Source: Garcia nutans (Eukaryota; Streptophyta; Magnoliopsida; Malpighiales; Euphorbiaceae). From it: 64,000 nt of DNA. The notes beneath the pieces were generated by a model. It was not told the DNA's origin and did not search any database. It worked only from the letters and a program-made list of their open reading frames with translations. The position numbers were made by a program, and so were the translations under genes. Every line of letters starts with the position of its first letter. The first letter of the stretch is position 1. The stretch is taken from the NCBI GenBank assembly GCA_947685225.1, contig CANTUV010000003.1, positions 6,456,001-6,520,000 of the forward strand, given 5' to 3'. Below, piece by piece: positions 1-12,672 of this stretch.

Positions 1-1185
1 TAAATATATATATGTATGTACATATGTGTATGTGTCAGTTATAATGAGTGAGACTTCATAAAATAATATGAGTTCAATATTGTAAACGAAAATAATAAAA
101 AGATCTAGGTAATAAATTGTTTAAACATGTTAGATGTAAAAATTTCCTATCGTAACATAAATCTTAATACGCAAGTGATAAGTACAAATAAAGTATTCTA
201 AGTGTTAAGTGTGTGAGAAAAAAATGCTACTAAAGTGAAGAGAATACATGTTTAAATTACATAATAGAAATTTTACCAATTATAGTGATTATAATATTTA
301 TGTATTATAAGTAATTTTGTATTTATTCTACAATGATTAAGTTTATTAAAATTAATTAATTTGATTTCTACAAGTATATTTGATTTAGTGTATTGTTATA
401 GATATTGTTCCTACAATTATTAGTAAAGTGCATGTATACAAGCACTACTAAGTAATGAACTTAGTGTTTTGGAATTTTTCTAACATGTAGGTACAATGAA
501 TCAGCGAAAGACTAAATAATTGATTGATAAAAATTATAGAAATTATTTGCAAAGTGAAGTAGAGTTTTCCAAGAGATTATAGATGTGAATTACTTGTATA
601 TGATCTAGTGGTTTGATTTATCTAATAGTTGTATATTTGGAGTATTTAAAGATTGTATAAATTTGTTTATAGTGAATGAAATATATAAATTTATTTGTAC
701 TTAGTCATTGTAGTGATGGATTGAGTAATTTGTAAAGATACTCTGATTATGGAAGATATTTTTCTAACAAACTGCTTATTGGAGTTATGGTAACCTGTTT
801 AATTGTTGGAGGTGCACAATTCTTTAAGCATATTGCAATAAATGTTGAAAGAATTTTTAAAGTAGTGGTAAGTGCATAAGTAATTATTTCGAGCTTTCTA
901 TTTAAGTGTTATTCATATTTATTGTAATATATATAATGGATTGAGCCAGAACAGTGTAAGCATATAGAATAACATCTTCTGATAGTTTTAAAATAGGATA
1001 TTCTGAGGATGTTACATGATGTAAAGGCAAACGTAAAATTATAAATTCTAATATTTTCATGGAACTTTTGAGATATATGCTTGCCTATATAATCTAAAAG
1101 AGATTTTAACAAAAGTGGTGGCTCTTGATTCACCTCTTTTGCAACATATACTAAATTCTGCGAATACTTCTTTTAATTACTTCAA
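1..1185. other. AT-rich sequence left of the first copia element
   Basis: No gene can be supported here. The one coding-like stretch is 738-867 on the plus strand: 43 codons open, preceded by AG and followed by a GTAAGT donor, with a hydrophobic segment (LLIGVMVTCLIVGG). It could be a membrane-protein exon or chance in AT-rich DNA. Confidence 0.4.
1181..1185. repeat. Target-site duplication TTCAA, left copy
   Basis: These five bases directly before the LTR are repeated exactly at 5826-5830 after the right LTR. This is the signature of integrase-mediated insertion. Confidence 0.9.
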
Positions 1186-1463
1186 TGTTAAAATCTGATT
1201 CAAAGTTTGACCGAGTATTTCTGTGATTTGTTAGTTTGTTTCCTTTATTTAAGCAAGTTTCTTACTGTTGAGAATAAATAGCAGTCGTGGGATTTGATGT
1301 TCAGTTTTTTTTTTTTTTTTGCTTTATTTGTTTTGTTAAAGCCTATAAATAAAGGCACTTCTTGTTTATTTTTTTTATGCAATATTAAATGAAATAAAGT
1401 CTTTCAGTCTTTTGTTTTTTATGTGCTCTGTTTATCTCTGTTTTTTATTCATTTTTTCCATCA
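1186..1463 (+). repeat. 5' LTR of copia element 1
   Basis: Begins TGTTAAAATC and ends CCATCA. It contains a TATAAATAAA stretch near 1345 and matches 5552-5825 almost throughout. Confidence 0.93.
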
Positions 1464-1467
1464 ATTT

Positions 1468-1480
1468 TGGTATCAGAGCC
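1468..1480 (+). other. Primer binding site, tRNA-Met type
   Basis: TGGTATCAGAGCC, complementary to the 3' end of plant initiator tRNA-Met, four bases after the 5' LTR. It primes minus-strand DNA synthesis. Confidence 0.9.
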
Positions 1481-1591
1481 AGGTTATCTCCTTTGGGCAA
1501 TAGAGTGAAACGTGAGGTTTGGGTCTATTGGGTATTAAACAAAACACTTTTCTTTGGGCACTAAAAGGGAAACACGAGAGGAAGGGCAAAG

Positions 1592-4500
1592 ATGGCAACA
1601 AATGCTTTTTCATCATCTTCACAACCACTCGTACCGATTTTTACAGGAGAAAAGTATGAGTTTTGGAGTATTAAGATGAAGACTCTTTTTAGGTCTCAAG
1701 ATCTTTGGGATTTAGTTGAATATGGCTTCATGGATTTAGAAGATCCAGATGAAGAGGCAGAAGAAAGACTGAAAGAAGCCAAAAGGAAGGATGCCAAAGC
1801 TTTATTCCTAATTCAACAAGCTGTCCATGAAATAATTTTCTCAAGAATTGCAGCTGCAACAACATCATTAGAGGCTTGGCAAATTTTGAAGAAGGAGTTC
1901 CAAGGTTCTTCAAAGGTAATGACGGTAAAATTGCAGACTTACCGCCGTGACTTTGAAACTTTGTCTATGAAAAGCAATGAATCTATTCAAACTTATTTGT
2001 CTAGAGTTTCTTCTCTTGTTAATCAAATGAAGTCGTATGGTGAGGATATTTCTGAAGAAACTGTTGTTGCAAAAGTTTTAAGGAGTCTTACTCCAAAGTT
2101 TGAACATATAGTTGCTGCTATTGAGGAAGCCCATGATTTATCAAATTATTCATTTGATGAACTAATGAGTTCTTTGCAAGCTCATGAAGATAGGTTGCTC
2201 AGGTCACAAGAAAAGAACGAAGAAAAAGCTTTTCAGGTGAAGGGGGAGACGTACGAAAACGGTGCTGGATGTGGTAGTGGTAGAGGTGGTATCCGTGGAA
2301 GAGGTCGAGGAAGAGGTGGAGGCAGAACCGGATCAAGAGAGGCAAAATAAGGTCTTTAAATGTTACTACTGTGACAAGCCAGGTCATAGAGAGGCTAATT
2401 GCTGGAAGAAATAGAAGGATGAGAAAAACCAAGCAAGCTTTGCAGAGGAACCAGATGAAGAAAGTAAGTTGTTTATGGCCCTTTTTTGTGAGAAGGAGCA
2501 ATCTAACGATGTTTGGTTTTTGGATAGCGGTTGTTCTAATCATATGTGTGGAGCAAAGTCATTATTTAAGGAGCTCGATGAGTCTGATAAAACAGATGTG
2601 ATGCTAGGAGACAGTAAAAAGATTCGAGTTGAAGGCAGAGGTACCATTAGCATTAAAACTAGTCAAGGTAGTGCTAAGATTTTACAAGATGTGATGTTTG
2701 TTCCTGGTTTATCTCATAATCTACTTAGCATTGGGCAATTAATGATTAGTGGATATTCAATTTTGTTTGATGATGGTTTTTGCATTATTAAAGATAAAAA
2801 ATCAGGGCAAATCACTGCTAAAGTTCCAATGGCTAAAAATAAAATGTTTCCACTGGAAGTTTCAATGATTGAGAATTATGCTATGGTTGCTAATGTTGAT
2901 AGTGAGACTCAATTGTGGCATTTACGTTATGGGCACTTAAATATTAATGGGTTAAAGCTGTTGAGTGAAAAAGAAATGGTTTTTGGTTTGCCAAAACTTG
3001 AGAGTCTTGTTTTTTGTGAAGGATGTGTTTATGGAAAACAAAGTAGAAAGCCTTTTCCTGTTGGAAAGGCTTGGAGAGCCTCTAAGTGTCTTGAGTTAGG
3101 GCATGCAGATTTGTGTGGGCCTATGAATATAGAGTCTCTTGGTGGTAGTCGATATTTTTTATTGTTTACAGATGATTGCAGCAGTATGAGTTGGGTTTAT
3201 TTTCTATAAAACAAGTCTGAAGTTTTTGACAGATTTAAGAAGTTCAAAGCAGTTGTGGAAAGAGCCAGTGGTTTGTTAATAAAGACATTGCGAACAGACA
3301 GAGGAGGTGAATTTGTTTCAGCTGAGTTTAGTGTTTTTTATGAGGAAAATGGGATTTGCAGGGAACTTACAGCACCATACACACCAGAGCAGAACGGTGT
3401 AGCTGAAAGAAAGAACCGAACTGTGGTAGAGAAGGCCAGAAGCATTATTCAAGCAAAAGGCCTTCCTATTTATTTTTGGGAAGAAGCTGTCGCAATAGCA
3501 GTGTACCTTCTCAATTTGTCTCCTACAAAAGTTGTTCGTAATCAAACACCCTTTGAGGCTTGGACAGGTAGAAAACCAACAGTAAGCCACTTAAAGGTTT
3601 TTGGTTGTATAGCTTATGTTTTGGTCAAAACTTACTCTAGAAAATTTGATGAAAGGTTTGAGAAATATATTTTTGTTGGCTATTCTTCTCAATCCAAAGC
3701 ATTTAAGCTTTATAATCCTATTAGTGGCAAGCTAACCATCAGCAGGGATGTAGTTTTTAATGAAGATGCAACATGGATTTGGAATGAAGAAAATAAGGAG
3801 GGGCATATACAAGTGTTAGAAGATAATATTGAACCACCACTGAATCCAACACCAGCAATTTCCAGCCTTGATACTGTTGGAAGTAGTAATCCATCTGTCC
3901 CTACAAGCAATGAATCATCATCTTCAAGTTCATCAAGTGAAACTCCTCCAAGGAAGTACAAATCCTTGCAGGAAATTTATGCTTCTTGTACTTTTGCTTT
4001 GCTTGTTTCAGATCCTATTTGCTTTGAAGAAGCTGTAAAAGAGAAAGAATGGTGCAAAGCTATGGAAGAGGAGCTGTTGGCTATCCAAAAAAATCAGACT
4101 TGGGATTTGGTAGACTTGCTAGAAGGAAAGAATGTTATTGGGCTCAAATGGGTGTTCAAAACCAAGTATCATGCAGATGGGAGCATTCAAAAACACAAGG
4201 CGAGGCTGGTTGTAAAGATTTATTCTCAACAACAAGATGTCGACTTCTATGAAACCTTTTCTCCAGTTGCACGCTTTGAAATAGTGAGAACTTTTTTAGC
4301 CTTAGCTGCTCAATTAAATTGGCCAATATACCAATTTGATGTTAAATCTGCTTTTTTGAATGGTGACTTGGAGGAAGAAGTTTATGTCTTACAACCTGAA
4401 GGTTTTGTAGCTAATGGCAATGAAGATAAAGTGTACAGGTTAAAAAGGCGCTTTATGGCTTAAAGCAAGTACCACGAGCATGGTACTTCAAAATTGATTC

Positions 4501-5564
4501 CTATTTTCAGGAGAGTGGATTTAAAAGAAGTGAAAATGAGCCAACACTTTATTTGAAGGAAAATGGTAAAGATGAGTTTTTGGTGGTATGTCTTTATGTT
4601 GATGATATGATCTATATGGGTTCTAATGAGTTGATTATTGCTGAGTTTAAATCTTGCATGATGAAGAAATTTGAAATGACAGACTTAGGTTTATTGCATT
4701 ATTTTCTTGGTCTTGAAGTGAAACAAGTTTTTGATGGGATCTTTATTTCACAAAGAAAATATGCAAGGGATCTTTTTAAAAAAATTCAATATGTTAAACT
4801 GCAAAGTAGAAGCTACACCCATGAATGTCAATGAAAAGTTGAGTCGAGATGATAATGCTGAATTTGTGAATGCATCATATTTTAGGAGTCTTGTTGGAGG
4901 TTTGAACTATTTGTGTCATACTAGACCAGATATTGCTTTCTCGGTTGGAGTTGTGTCCAAGTTTATGCATAATCCAAGCAAGCTGCATCTTGGAGCTGCA
5001 AAGAGAATTTTGAGATATGTAGCAGGAACTGCAGAGTTGGGAATTTGGTACTCCAAGGTATCAAATTTTAGACTGACAGGTTACACTGACAGTGATCATG
5101 CAGGTTGTATGGATGATAGAAAAAGCACATCTGGTTTTTTGTTCAATCTTGGGTCAGGTGCAATTTCATGGAGTTCAAAGAAGCAAGAAGTGGTAGCTTT
5201 ATCATCATCAGAGGCAGAATATATTTCTGCAACAGCATCAGCTAGTCAAGCAATTTGGCTAAGAAGACTTCTTGCTGATTTCAATCAGAAGCAAGTTGGA
5301 GCTACAGAGATCTTTTGTGATAGCATGCCAGCTATTGCAATGACGAAGAATCAAGCCTATCATAGCAGAACAAAACACATTGACATTCTTTATCACTTCA
5401 TTAGGAATCTTGTTACCAGTGAAGACATTGTGTTGAAGTTTTGCAATACAAAAGAACAAGTTGCTGATATACTGACAAAGGCACTTCCGCTGGAAAAGCA
5501 TGAGAACTTCAGAAAACATATGGGAGTCTGTAACTTTGAATCAAGGGGGAGTGTTAAAATCTGA
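1592..5564 (+). pseudogene. Broken gag-pol of copia element 1
   Basis: Gag is open from ATG 1592 to 2350 (252 codons) and ends in an Arg/Gly-rich tail. The CCHC knuckle (2361-2402) lies in a different frame, so there is a frameshift near 2340. TAG at 2412-2414 and TAA at 3207-3209 interrupt the pol frame. Protease (WFLDSG) lies near 2515, the GAG-pre-integrase zinc region near 2920-3060, integrase at about 3090-3620 (LRTDRGGEF, NGVAERKNRT), RT at about 4080-4700 (YVDDM) and RNase H at about 5080-5420 (SDHAG, SSSEAEY). Further frameshifts occur near 4445 and 4790. The terminal TGA lies 13 bases inside the 3' LTR. The reader should treat it as a dead copy. Confidence 0.92.
5536..5551 (+). other. 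Polypurine tract of copia element 1
   Basis: A purine-rich run (AAGGGGGAG) immediately before the 3' LTR, the expected primer for plus-strand synthesis. Confidence 0.8.
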
Positions 5565-5825
5565 TTCAAAGTTTGACCGAGTATTTCTGTGATTTGTTAG
5601 TTTGTTTCCTTTATTTAAGCAAGTTTCTTATTGTTGAGAATAAATAGCAGTCGTGGGATTTGATGTCCAGATTTTTTTTTTTTGCTTTATTTGTTTTGTT
5701 AAAGCCTATAAATAAAGGCACTTCTTGTTTGTTTTTTTATGCAGTATTAAATGAAATAAAGTCTTTCAGTCTTTTGTTTTTTATGTGCTCTGTTTATCTC
5801 TGTTTTTTATTCATTTTTTCCATCA
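5552..5825 (+). repeat. 3' LTR of copia element 1
   Basis: Starts TGTTAAAATC and ends CCATCA, nearly identical to 1186-1463. It is followed by the second TTCAA. Confidence 0.93.
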
Positions 5826-6884
5826 TTCAACTCGCCAAAATAATCACTTTGCTTCTGTTTCCATTACCAGGTTTTTTTCAGTTTTTATTTTTATTAGACT
5901 TTTAAACAATTTCTTTCGTTATTAATTTTCGTGTTTTTCTGGGCTTAGTTATAATCTAATTTGGTACTTTATCATGGACATTATTAATTAATAATCACTT
6001 TCTTAATTATATTTCGTTGTGGCTTTGTATTATCAACAAAATTAGGCATTTTCTTCCTTAGTTGGAAAAAGATTTATCGTCTCTAAGACTGCAAATTTTG
6101 CTATGGATTTTATTAATTTTTTTTTGGTGATATAATGAGTGGTATGTGAAACTATCAATTTGCTTTCCCTTTATTTTTTGTTTAATCAACAAAATTAGGC
6201 ATTTCTTCTATTTTTGTGTGTTTGGTTGCTGAAAAGCACAACTAATTTTTTAGACCAATTTTTTCTTGCCTTGTATAATATTATACATTGTTTAGTGGGG
6301 GTTTTGTCTTTCCATGACTAGAATTAGCTTTTCTATTATTTTCTTTGAAGTGTGAATATTTTTGTACATAATTTATGGCCCCAAACTGTGGCATTTGTTT
6401 TGATGTTACCTTATATTTGCGAATGCCTTTATTTTATGCGAAACTTGTTTTCTCAGTTTTGTTCTATCAGAGTTTGAAAATTTCTTTTAATCCCAAAAAC
6501 TTGATTTGCCGTAGCCCCTTCATTCTTTTTTGGTTTTCTGCATCCTATTTCTGGACATTGGCACATGTTACCTTGTATATTTTCCTTATCATCATCCCAT
6601 TCAATCTCATAAATCATATTGAGAAAATCATTCATAATATGAAATATATAAAAAATACTTTAATTAAATGCAGAAATTAAGCTAAATTTTTTACATTTCC
6701 TAGGTACAATATTAGACAAAGGTAGCTACATATTTATATATAACAGAAATACCTTTCAGAATTACCAACAACAATACATAGCAAAAACCCAGTTTTATCA
6801 GTCTATGCTGAAAAAGACAAAATATAATTACACTATAAGAAAACCTATAAACCTTCAACAACAAAAGCTAATAGCCCAAAAGTT
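5826..6884. other. AT-rich sequence, no supported gene
   Basis: Starts with the second TTCAA duplication. Only short chance reading frames are seen. The part from about 6680 upward could be the 3' UTR of the possible minus-strand exon at 6885-6973. Confidence 0.4.
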
Positions 6885-6973
6885 TCACTGCCTAGCAAGA
6901 ATCTTAAGCATGTATTGATCTAGAAGAACCAACTTTAGACCACTCGAATCAAGCAAGCCAGTTTCCTTCGATT
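6885..6973 (-). CDS. Possible terminal coding exon of an unrecognised gene
   Basis: On the minus strand a good acceptor (TTTTCCATTCAG) is followed by two bases and 28 open codons ending at TGA, reading ESKETGLLDSSG then LKLVLLDQYMLKILARQ. The composition looks coding and differs from the AT-rich surroundings. No upstream exon could be joined with confidence. A small donor/acceptor-flanked block at 10003-10027 and an open stretch near 9660-9750 lie upstream on the same strand. It may equally be a relic or chance. The family is not recognised. Confidence 0.25.
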
Positions 6974-9900
6974 CTGAATGGAAAACAATTTAAAATAAAT
7001 GTATTATTAATTATAATTAGATTTAAAATTTTATATTATTTGATTTTATCTTTAATAGATTTTTTATCCACTTAAAGATATTTTTATTGTATTAATTTAG
7101 TTTAAATTTCAATATACTTCTTTTTCTATCACTTCATATTTCTTTAACTCATATTATTTTATGTTAAATTTAAATCTTTTCACTCCAAAAAAAATGTAAC
7201 AAGTATATTTTAATTTTTCCCATAAATTCTTTTAATATTAAATTTAATATATTTATATAATATATTATTTTAATTTGTAAAGGGGTCTTAACTTTTAATA
7301 TATAACAAAAAATATAAAAATACAAAAGTAATAAATGTATAGAAATATAAATAAATTATTAATATATTTCTATTTTTATATATTATTGACCATTATATTT
7401 AATATTTATTTTTTTATTTGTAAAATTTTCTTAAAGTTTTGCATTAAAATATTTATTATTTATGATTGTTAACAATAATTAATTTATTCTTACACTTAAT
7501 TTTTCATAAGTATATGTTAAAGAATAATAAATATATAGAAATATATGTATAATAGAAAGAATATTACATCCAAATTAATAATTAAATATTTAATTAAATA
7601 ACTAAATGATGGATTAATTTTTCTATTTTTAAAAAATGATCATTTTTACAAAATAAAAATGCAATGTTATATGTTAATTTGATTTATATTAATACAAAAA
7701 GTAGTAATATTTTATTTATAATATTCAATATAATGTTTGATAAAATAAAAAGATTCACAAAATATATGATTTGTTAATTCATGATAAAATAAATAATTAG
7801 AATTGATTATGGGAAAAATTTTATTTTAACTATTATCTTTTAAATTTATCTTATATAATTTTTATTATTTTACTAATTTACAGTACAAATTAATAAAAAA
7901 AATAAAGAATTTATATATGATATTTAATATGTCTCAAAGATGTAGAATATGCATGCTAGACTTTTTATAGGCTAAAAGTCAAATATTATAGGGATAATTA
8001 TACTCTCCATCATATTTTATAATTTTATTTTTATTTTTACTAATTGTATTTTAGTAATTTTGTGATAAACTCATAATAAACCATAATAAACTCATAATAA
8101 ACTATATAAATTCATAAACTCATAATAAATATATAATAAACCCAAAATAAACCCAAAATAAACTTATAATAAACCATCTAAATATGATATTTTTGTAAAA
8201 AAAAATTATAAATTCTGATAAATTTGTAAATATTTTAAAAAACACGGTAAATTTATTTTTTTTTTATATTTTTTCTGATATTTTTATAAAGAGCCCGATA
8301 TTATAACATCAAAACAATTATTGTTCGCCCGCATAAAATATTTGACATGCCTTCCAATTAAATTTTAATATTATAAAAATTATTGGGAACTTTCTAACAT
8401 TCAATTGTTAATACTTTTTCAAAATAAAAAATATATATTTTTATTATAAGTATACTTTTTTTCATTTCATTTTTATTTTTGATTTATATAATTTTTATAC
8501 AATTGAAATTTTCATGTAATATTTTATTAATTTTAATATTATATATTAATATATAAATGTATATATGTACATATATATAATTTTTATAATTATTATTAAT
8601 TTTCTTCTCTCTTGCAAACTCCATATTTACTTTTCTTTTTTTTTTCTTAATTTATAGAAATTATAAATTAATTTAAAGTTCAAACTTTCAATATTTATAT
8701 AATTTATTAAAAATAAAATATTATGATAATTAATAATAAATAAACTAAAAGTTTTTCAATGAAGTTCATATTTAAATTAATTTGACTTATTTATAAAAGT
8801 TAGAAAATAAACCTACTAAAGTAATAAAATTGAAATGATTAAAAAACTAAAAGTTGAGTATTGCTAATGTTTCAATTTTTAAGTGATTACAATTCAATTT
8901 ATTGATCCTAATAACCTTTTTTATATATATAAAATAGAATTGATTCATAAAACAATTTGTACATTTTCTTTAATTAATATATTCATATTAAAAAGTTTCA
9001 AGTAATATTGTATTTATATTTTTATATATTTTTTGTTGATTGTATGAGTATTACATACTGATTAATTGCAGATATAATATATTTAAAGTTTACCACTTAA
9101 AACATTTAGTTTAATATTTAAATATTAGACCTTTCATATTAATGGTAAAGCACCATTGCATAGCATAATAATAAGGAAGACAAATAAATATAAAAAAATT
9201 AAAATGATTGAATTGGATGGTTTTTATTATTGACATAGTTTTGAATAGTTTTAAATTTATTATTTATAATGGGAATTATATATTATTTATAAGTATTTAT
9301 AATTTTTTGTCAGATATAATATAATATAATTTTGTTATACATATTATGTAGCGATCAAAATCATTAATAGTTGTTTAGGACATTAAAATAAATTTTATAT
9401 TTTTATACTATGAATAACTACTAAGTAGAGAAGAAATATTTTTGACTAAATGAGAAAATAAACATGTTGCCTAAAATCAATCTATAAGTAACGTTATAGT
9501 ACTTTTTTTTTTGTTATTACTAAATAAAATAAACTTATAACCGCTATTTTTTGTCAAAAAATATGCATTGTTAAGTTAATATATTATATGTATTACTATA
9601 TATGCTATTAATATATTATAGTCATTTATTTCAAAAGTGCAATAGGTATTAAGATATTCTAATGCATTTAGAGATGCCAAGTTTTTTGCATGATCATATC
9701 CTTTAATGTTCATCCCAACTACTCTCTCAATAGGTACTCTCTCCATCTTGATAGGGAAAGATACAGCAACAAGAAAATCTATAAAGCTCGTCAAATTATA
9801 TAATTTGATAGTATAGTCAAGGCAACCCTAATTGATTAAATGTCTCAACCAAGATAAATTCATAGCGAATATTAATTGCTATCACCTTTGAATCCATTTT

Positions 9901-11165
9901 TGACTTAAAATCAAAATGGAAAATGCCATATTAAAGAAGTCGGCACGATGCAAAAAGGTTAAAAACATTTCACCAAAAAAAAAAGTAAAAAATCAAGCTT
10001 ACCTCTAAAAGCACTTGACTTTAACACCTACTGCATAAACCAAAAAAATTATTAAGTTTGACATCATTAAAATCGGCTTATTTTATTTTATAATCTACTT
10101 TTTGTTGTTGCTATCTCTTTTATACCGTTTAAATAATTCACAAATAGTGTCATTTATATTTTAATTTCAATCATATTTTCTTAAGTATCATCAAAATCAG
10201 AGTTTCTTATTTAGGCATTCATATTTAGAACAATTTATTATAACAATAATAAATATAACAAAAACAAACAACACTTACTAACTTGTTTAGCTGTAAAATC
10301 ACTATATTTTAGTTGTAGTATAAAATACAGAAGTAAAATTATACTTATAGCACTATCAGCGGTAATCATTTGCCATTTAATTTGTTTAATTAATTAATTT
10401 CTCAATAGATTATGTATCCCTCTGATATTTGATTCCATTTTCTTTAATCTATTATATAATTTAAAATTGTGTCCTTTTCATATTTAGTACTTTTTTTACA
10501 AAAGATTATCAATTTATCATTAATAATCTACCTCTTTCTTTGACAGCTATTATAATTTCCATCTCACTCATCAACAGCTATAAAAAATTTTAAAAGGAAG
10601 CCCAAAAAGACACCAAGCAACCTCTGAAGCAAACACTTGCCTCCCTACCATAATCACACGTGTAATATATTTTTGTCCTTCATGATTTTCATTAATTTGT
10701 TCTGTCAATATTTTATATATATATTTTTATCTATTATTATTGCTATGCTCACTAATAAGGACAAACAATACAGAAAAAAAAAATCTAAAGAAACCCATGC
10801 TATTTTATTCAATAACCCAATATAAGTAAGGGAATGTTTGGCATCTCATATATAATATACTGTAGCATAAATAGTATTTTTATTTTAGTTTTAAATTATA
10901 TAATAGATATTATGTATATCTGTATCTGTATCTATATATAAAGAAAAATTTACATAACTACCTTAAAAATATTATCTTTTTTTTTTTAATTTTAAAAACA
11001 TTACATTTGTATATTTTTTTTTACAAAAATACCTTAAAACAAAAATACGATGTATAACATATAGTGGCCTACATGTTTATGTTCTGACTCTGACTTGTAA
11101 CTGCACCCTTTGGAATTATGAACTACTTACTTTCTCTGCCATGTTAATTCAAATATATACTAATC
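6974..11165. other. Very AT-rich, low-complexity intergenic DNA
   Basis: Long A/T runs and no convincing gene on either strand. It includes an irregular tandem array at 8064-8175, and nothing else can be assigned. Confidence 0.5.
8064..8175. repeat. Irregular tandem array of a TAATAAAC-type unit
   Basis: A short motif (variants of CTCATAATAAAC, ending in CCAAAATAAA forms) recurs roughly every 10-14 bases with drift. It is a degenerate microsatellite-like array. Confidence 0.65.
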
Positions 11166-11169
11166 TGTA

Positions 11170-11655
11170 TTAGAATTGGAAAGTAGATCCCAATCCGATT
11201 TTGGAATAGAATTTCTGTCTCAACCAATTTACTTCAGAGGGTCATAGCTCATGTTTTCGAAGCCCAAATTGGATCATTGAAAATTCTAAATTCATTTGTA
11301 CTTCCAAAGCAACAATTTTTATCAAGAGCCAAGGCCCATATTTGAAATTTATCAGATAGAAAAATGACTTTAAATTTCCAGAATGATTTTTATATTATTT
11401 ATTTTCTTATTTTATTATGATTTATTTTTCTTTTGTGATTAGGATTAGGATAACTTTATTTGGGCAAAATATCAACTATAATATTTAGATATGTATGTAT
11501 AGAGTCCAAAGATTTGCTAAGATTTTCCGACATCTATTAGTTTTCCTATTAAAATAAGGGAAGGTCTCGAAGAAATAATTTGATTTATTCTTCTAAGGAG
11601 TTGCTTCTGAGCTTAAAGCTGTTGGGTTTTAAGTCACTACTTAAGATTTGCATTA
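11170..11655 (+). repeat. Truncated left LTR of the decayed element
   Basis: Aligns with 13690-14415 but lacks the first part and an internal stretch corresponding to about 14080-14340. Similarity is moderate, which indicates age. Confidence 0.55.
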
Positions 11656-12397
11656 GTTTGATATCAAAGCTTAGGCTCTAAATCAAGTTTCATACTATTT
11701 ATCCTATACTATCCTATTTTATTAATTATTGTTCTTCTTTATCTCTATTAAAAAAAATAGTATAAAAAAAGAAGAAAGAAAAATATAATTAAAAAAAGAT
11801 TGTTATTTGATCACAATTCTTCATAAAATTATTCCCAATTGAAGTTTGTGACCATTAAGACAAGTAGCCAAAACCCTAGAGGCTGCAAAGTATTGAGAAG
11901 ACTTGGAAAATCCTAAATTGTTCGTAACTAGCTCGCTGAGCAATTAGAGATTGCAACACCACCCACGTGGTCGCCTTCAATTCTCACGGCCGTGCCCGTC
12001 ACCACAAAGATCATTGTGAACATTACTGTGATATTCAGCCATTACAAAAAAGTTTTTCGCAGTTTTTCACGGTCGTTAGTCCTTTTGTATCATGATCGCT
12101 ACATGCATTGAGCACTTTACAGTAGATGCAAACCTCACCGCGTACCTTGCTGCCTAAATTTGAGTTCCATCAAGAGTACCAGCAGGGTGATGTATATCAC
12201 TTTCAAGTCAGAATAGATTTGTTGCAGCCCATGGAAAGGAAGTGTAACAAAATAGCTAAAAGTTTCGATAGAATTGAGGTTTCATTGATAAAACGCAATC
12301 CACAAAGGAATCCTTTGGATCGATCAAACAATAAAACTTTTATGGAGCATGAAGATATAAAGGTTGAACATGAAAAATCAGAGACACTCAAGCTTCC

Positions 12398-12405
12398 ATT
12401 GGTGG
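12398..12405. repeat. 8-bp duplication ATTGGTGG, left copy
   Basis: Repeated exactly at 12673-12680. It flanks the GC-richer insert between them and fits a hAT-type target duplication. Confidence 0.7.
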
Positions 12406-12672
12406 CAATGGCGGAATCAGGTGGGGTCGCACGACCTCCCCCAGCTAGCCGGCCGAAAGTACATGTGAGGGGGAGCTGGGAGCTTCCTTGGCTGCTGGTT
12501 GTACAGCCGCTGCAACAGAGCTCCCCCTTTTCTTGGCTACTGGTATGGTTTCCTTTCTTTCCTTTTGCACAGCCTCACCAACTCCGTCTCCGACAACCGA
12601 CCGGCCAGTAATTCCGGCAATGACGGTGGAAATTTCGCCCCCCCTCTTGGTAAGTCACTAGTTCCACCACTG
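12406..12672. mobile_element. hAT-like MITE (267 bp)
   Basis: The ends are imperfect inverted repeats: CAATGGCGGAATCAGG on the left, and the reverse complement of the right end reads CAGTGGTGGAACTAGT. This CAGTGGCGGA-type terminus with an 8-bp target duplication is characteristic of plant hAT elements. The insert is markedly more GC-rich than its surroundings and has no transposase, so it is non-autonomous. It interrupts the decayed LTR element, which dates it as the later event. Confidence 0.7.

Larger units (their letters stand above)
1186..5825 (+). mobile_element. Ty1/copia retrotransposon, complete structure, coding region broken
   Basis: A 4.64-kb element with TG...CA LTRs of 278 and 274 bp, a tRNA-Met-type primer site, the order gag-protease-integrase-RT-RNase H (copia order) and a purine tract before the right LTR. 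It is flanked by a perfect TTCAA duplication. The LTRs differ by about four or five substitutions and two homopolymer lengths, so insertion was fairly recent. At least two nonsense codons and three frameshifts make this copy non-autonomous. It lies outside the calcium ATPase gene, about 10 kb past its 3' end. Confidence 0.95.

Noticed and set aside
6375..6680. A 101-codon plus-strand frame
   Set aside because: AT-rich and hydrophobic by composition, no motif, splice sites or codon bias.
9576..9794. A 72-codon minus-strand frame in the AT-rich region
   Set aside because: Partly coding-like in the middle but no family match, and it ends in AT-rich codons. Kept only as a note.
12126..12611. A 161-codon plus-strand frame
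   Set aside because: Runs from decayed LTR-element sequence into the MITE, so it is a chance fusion and not a gene.
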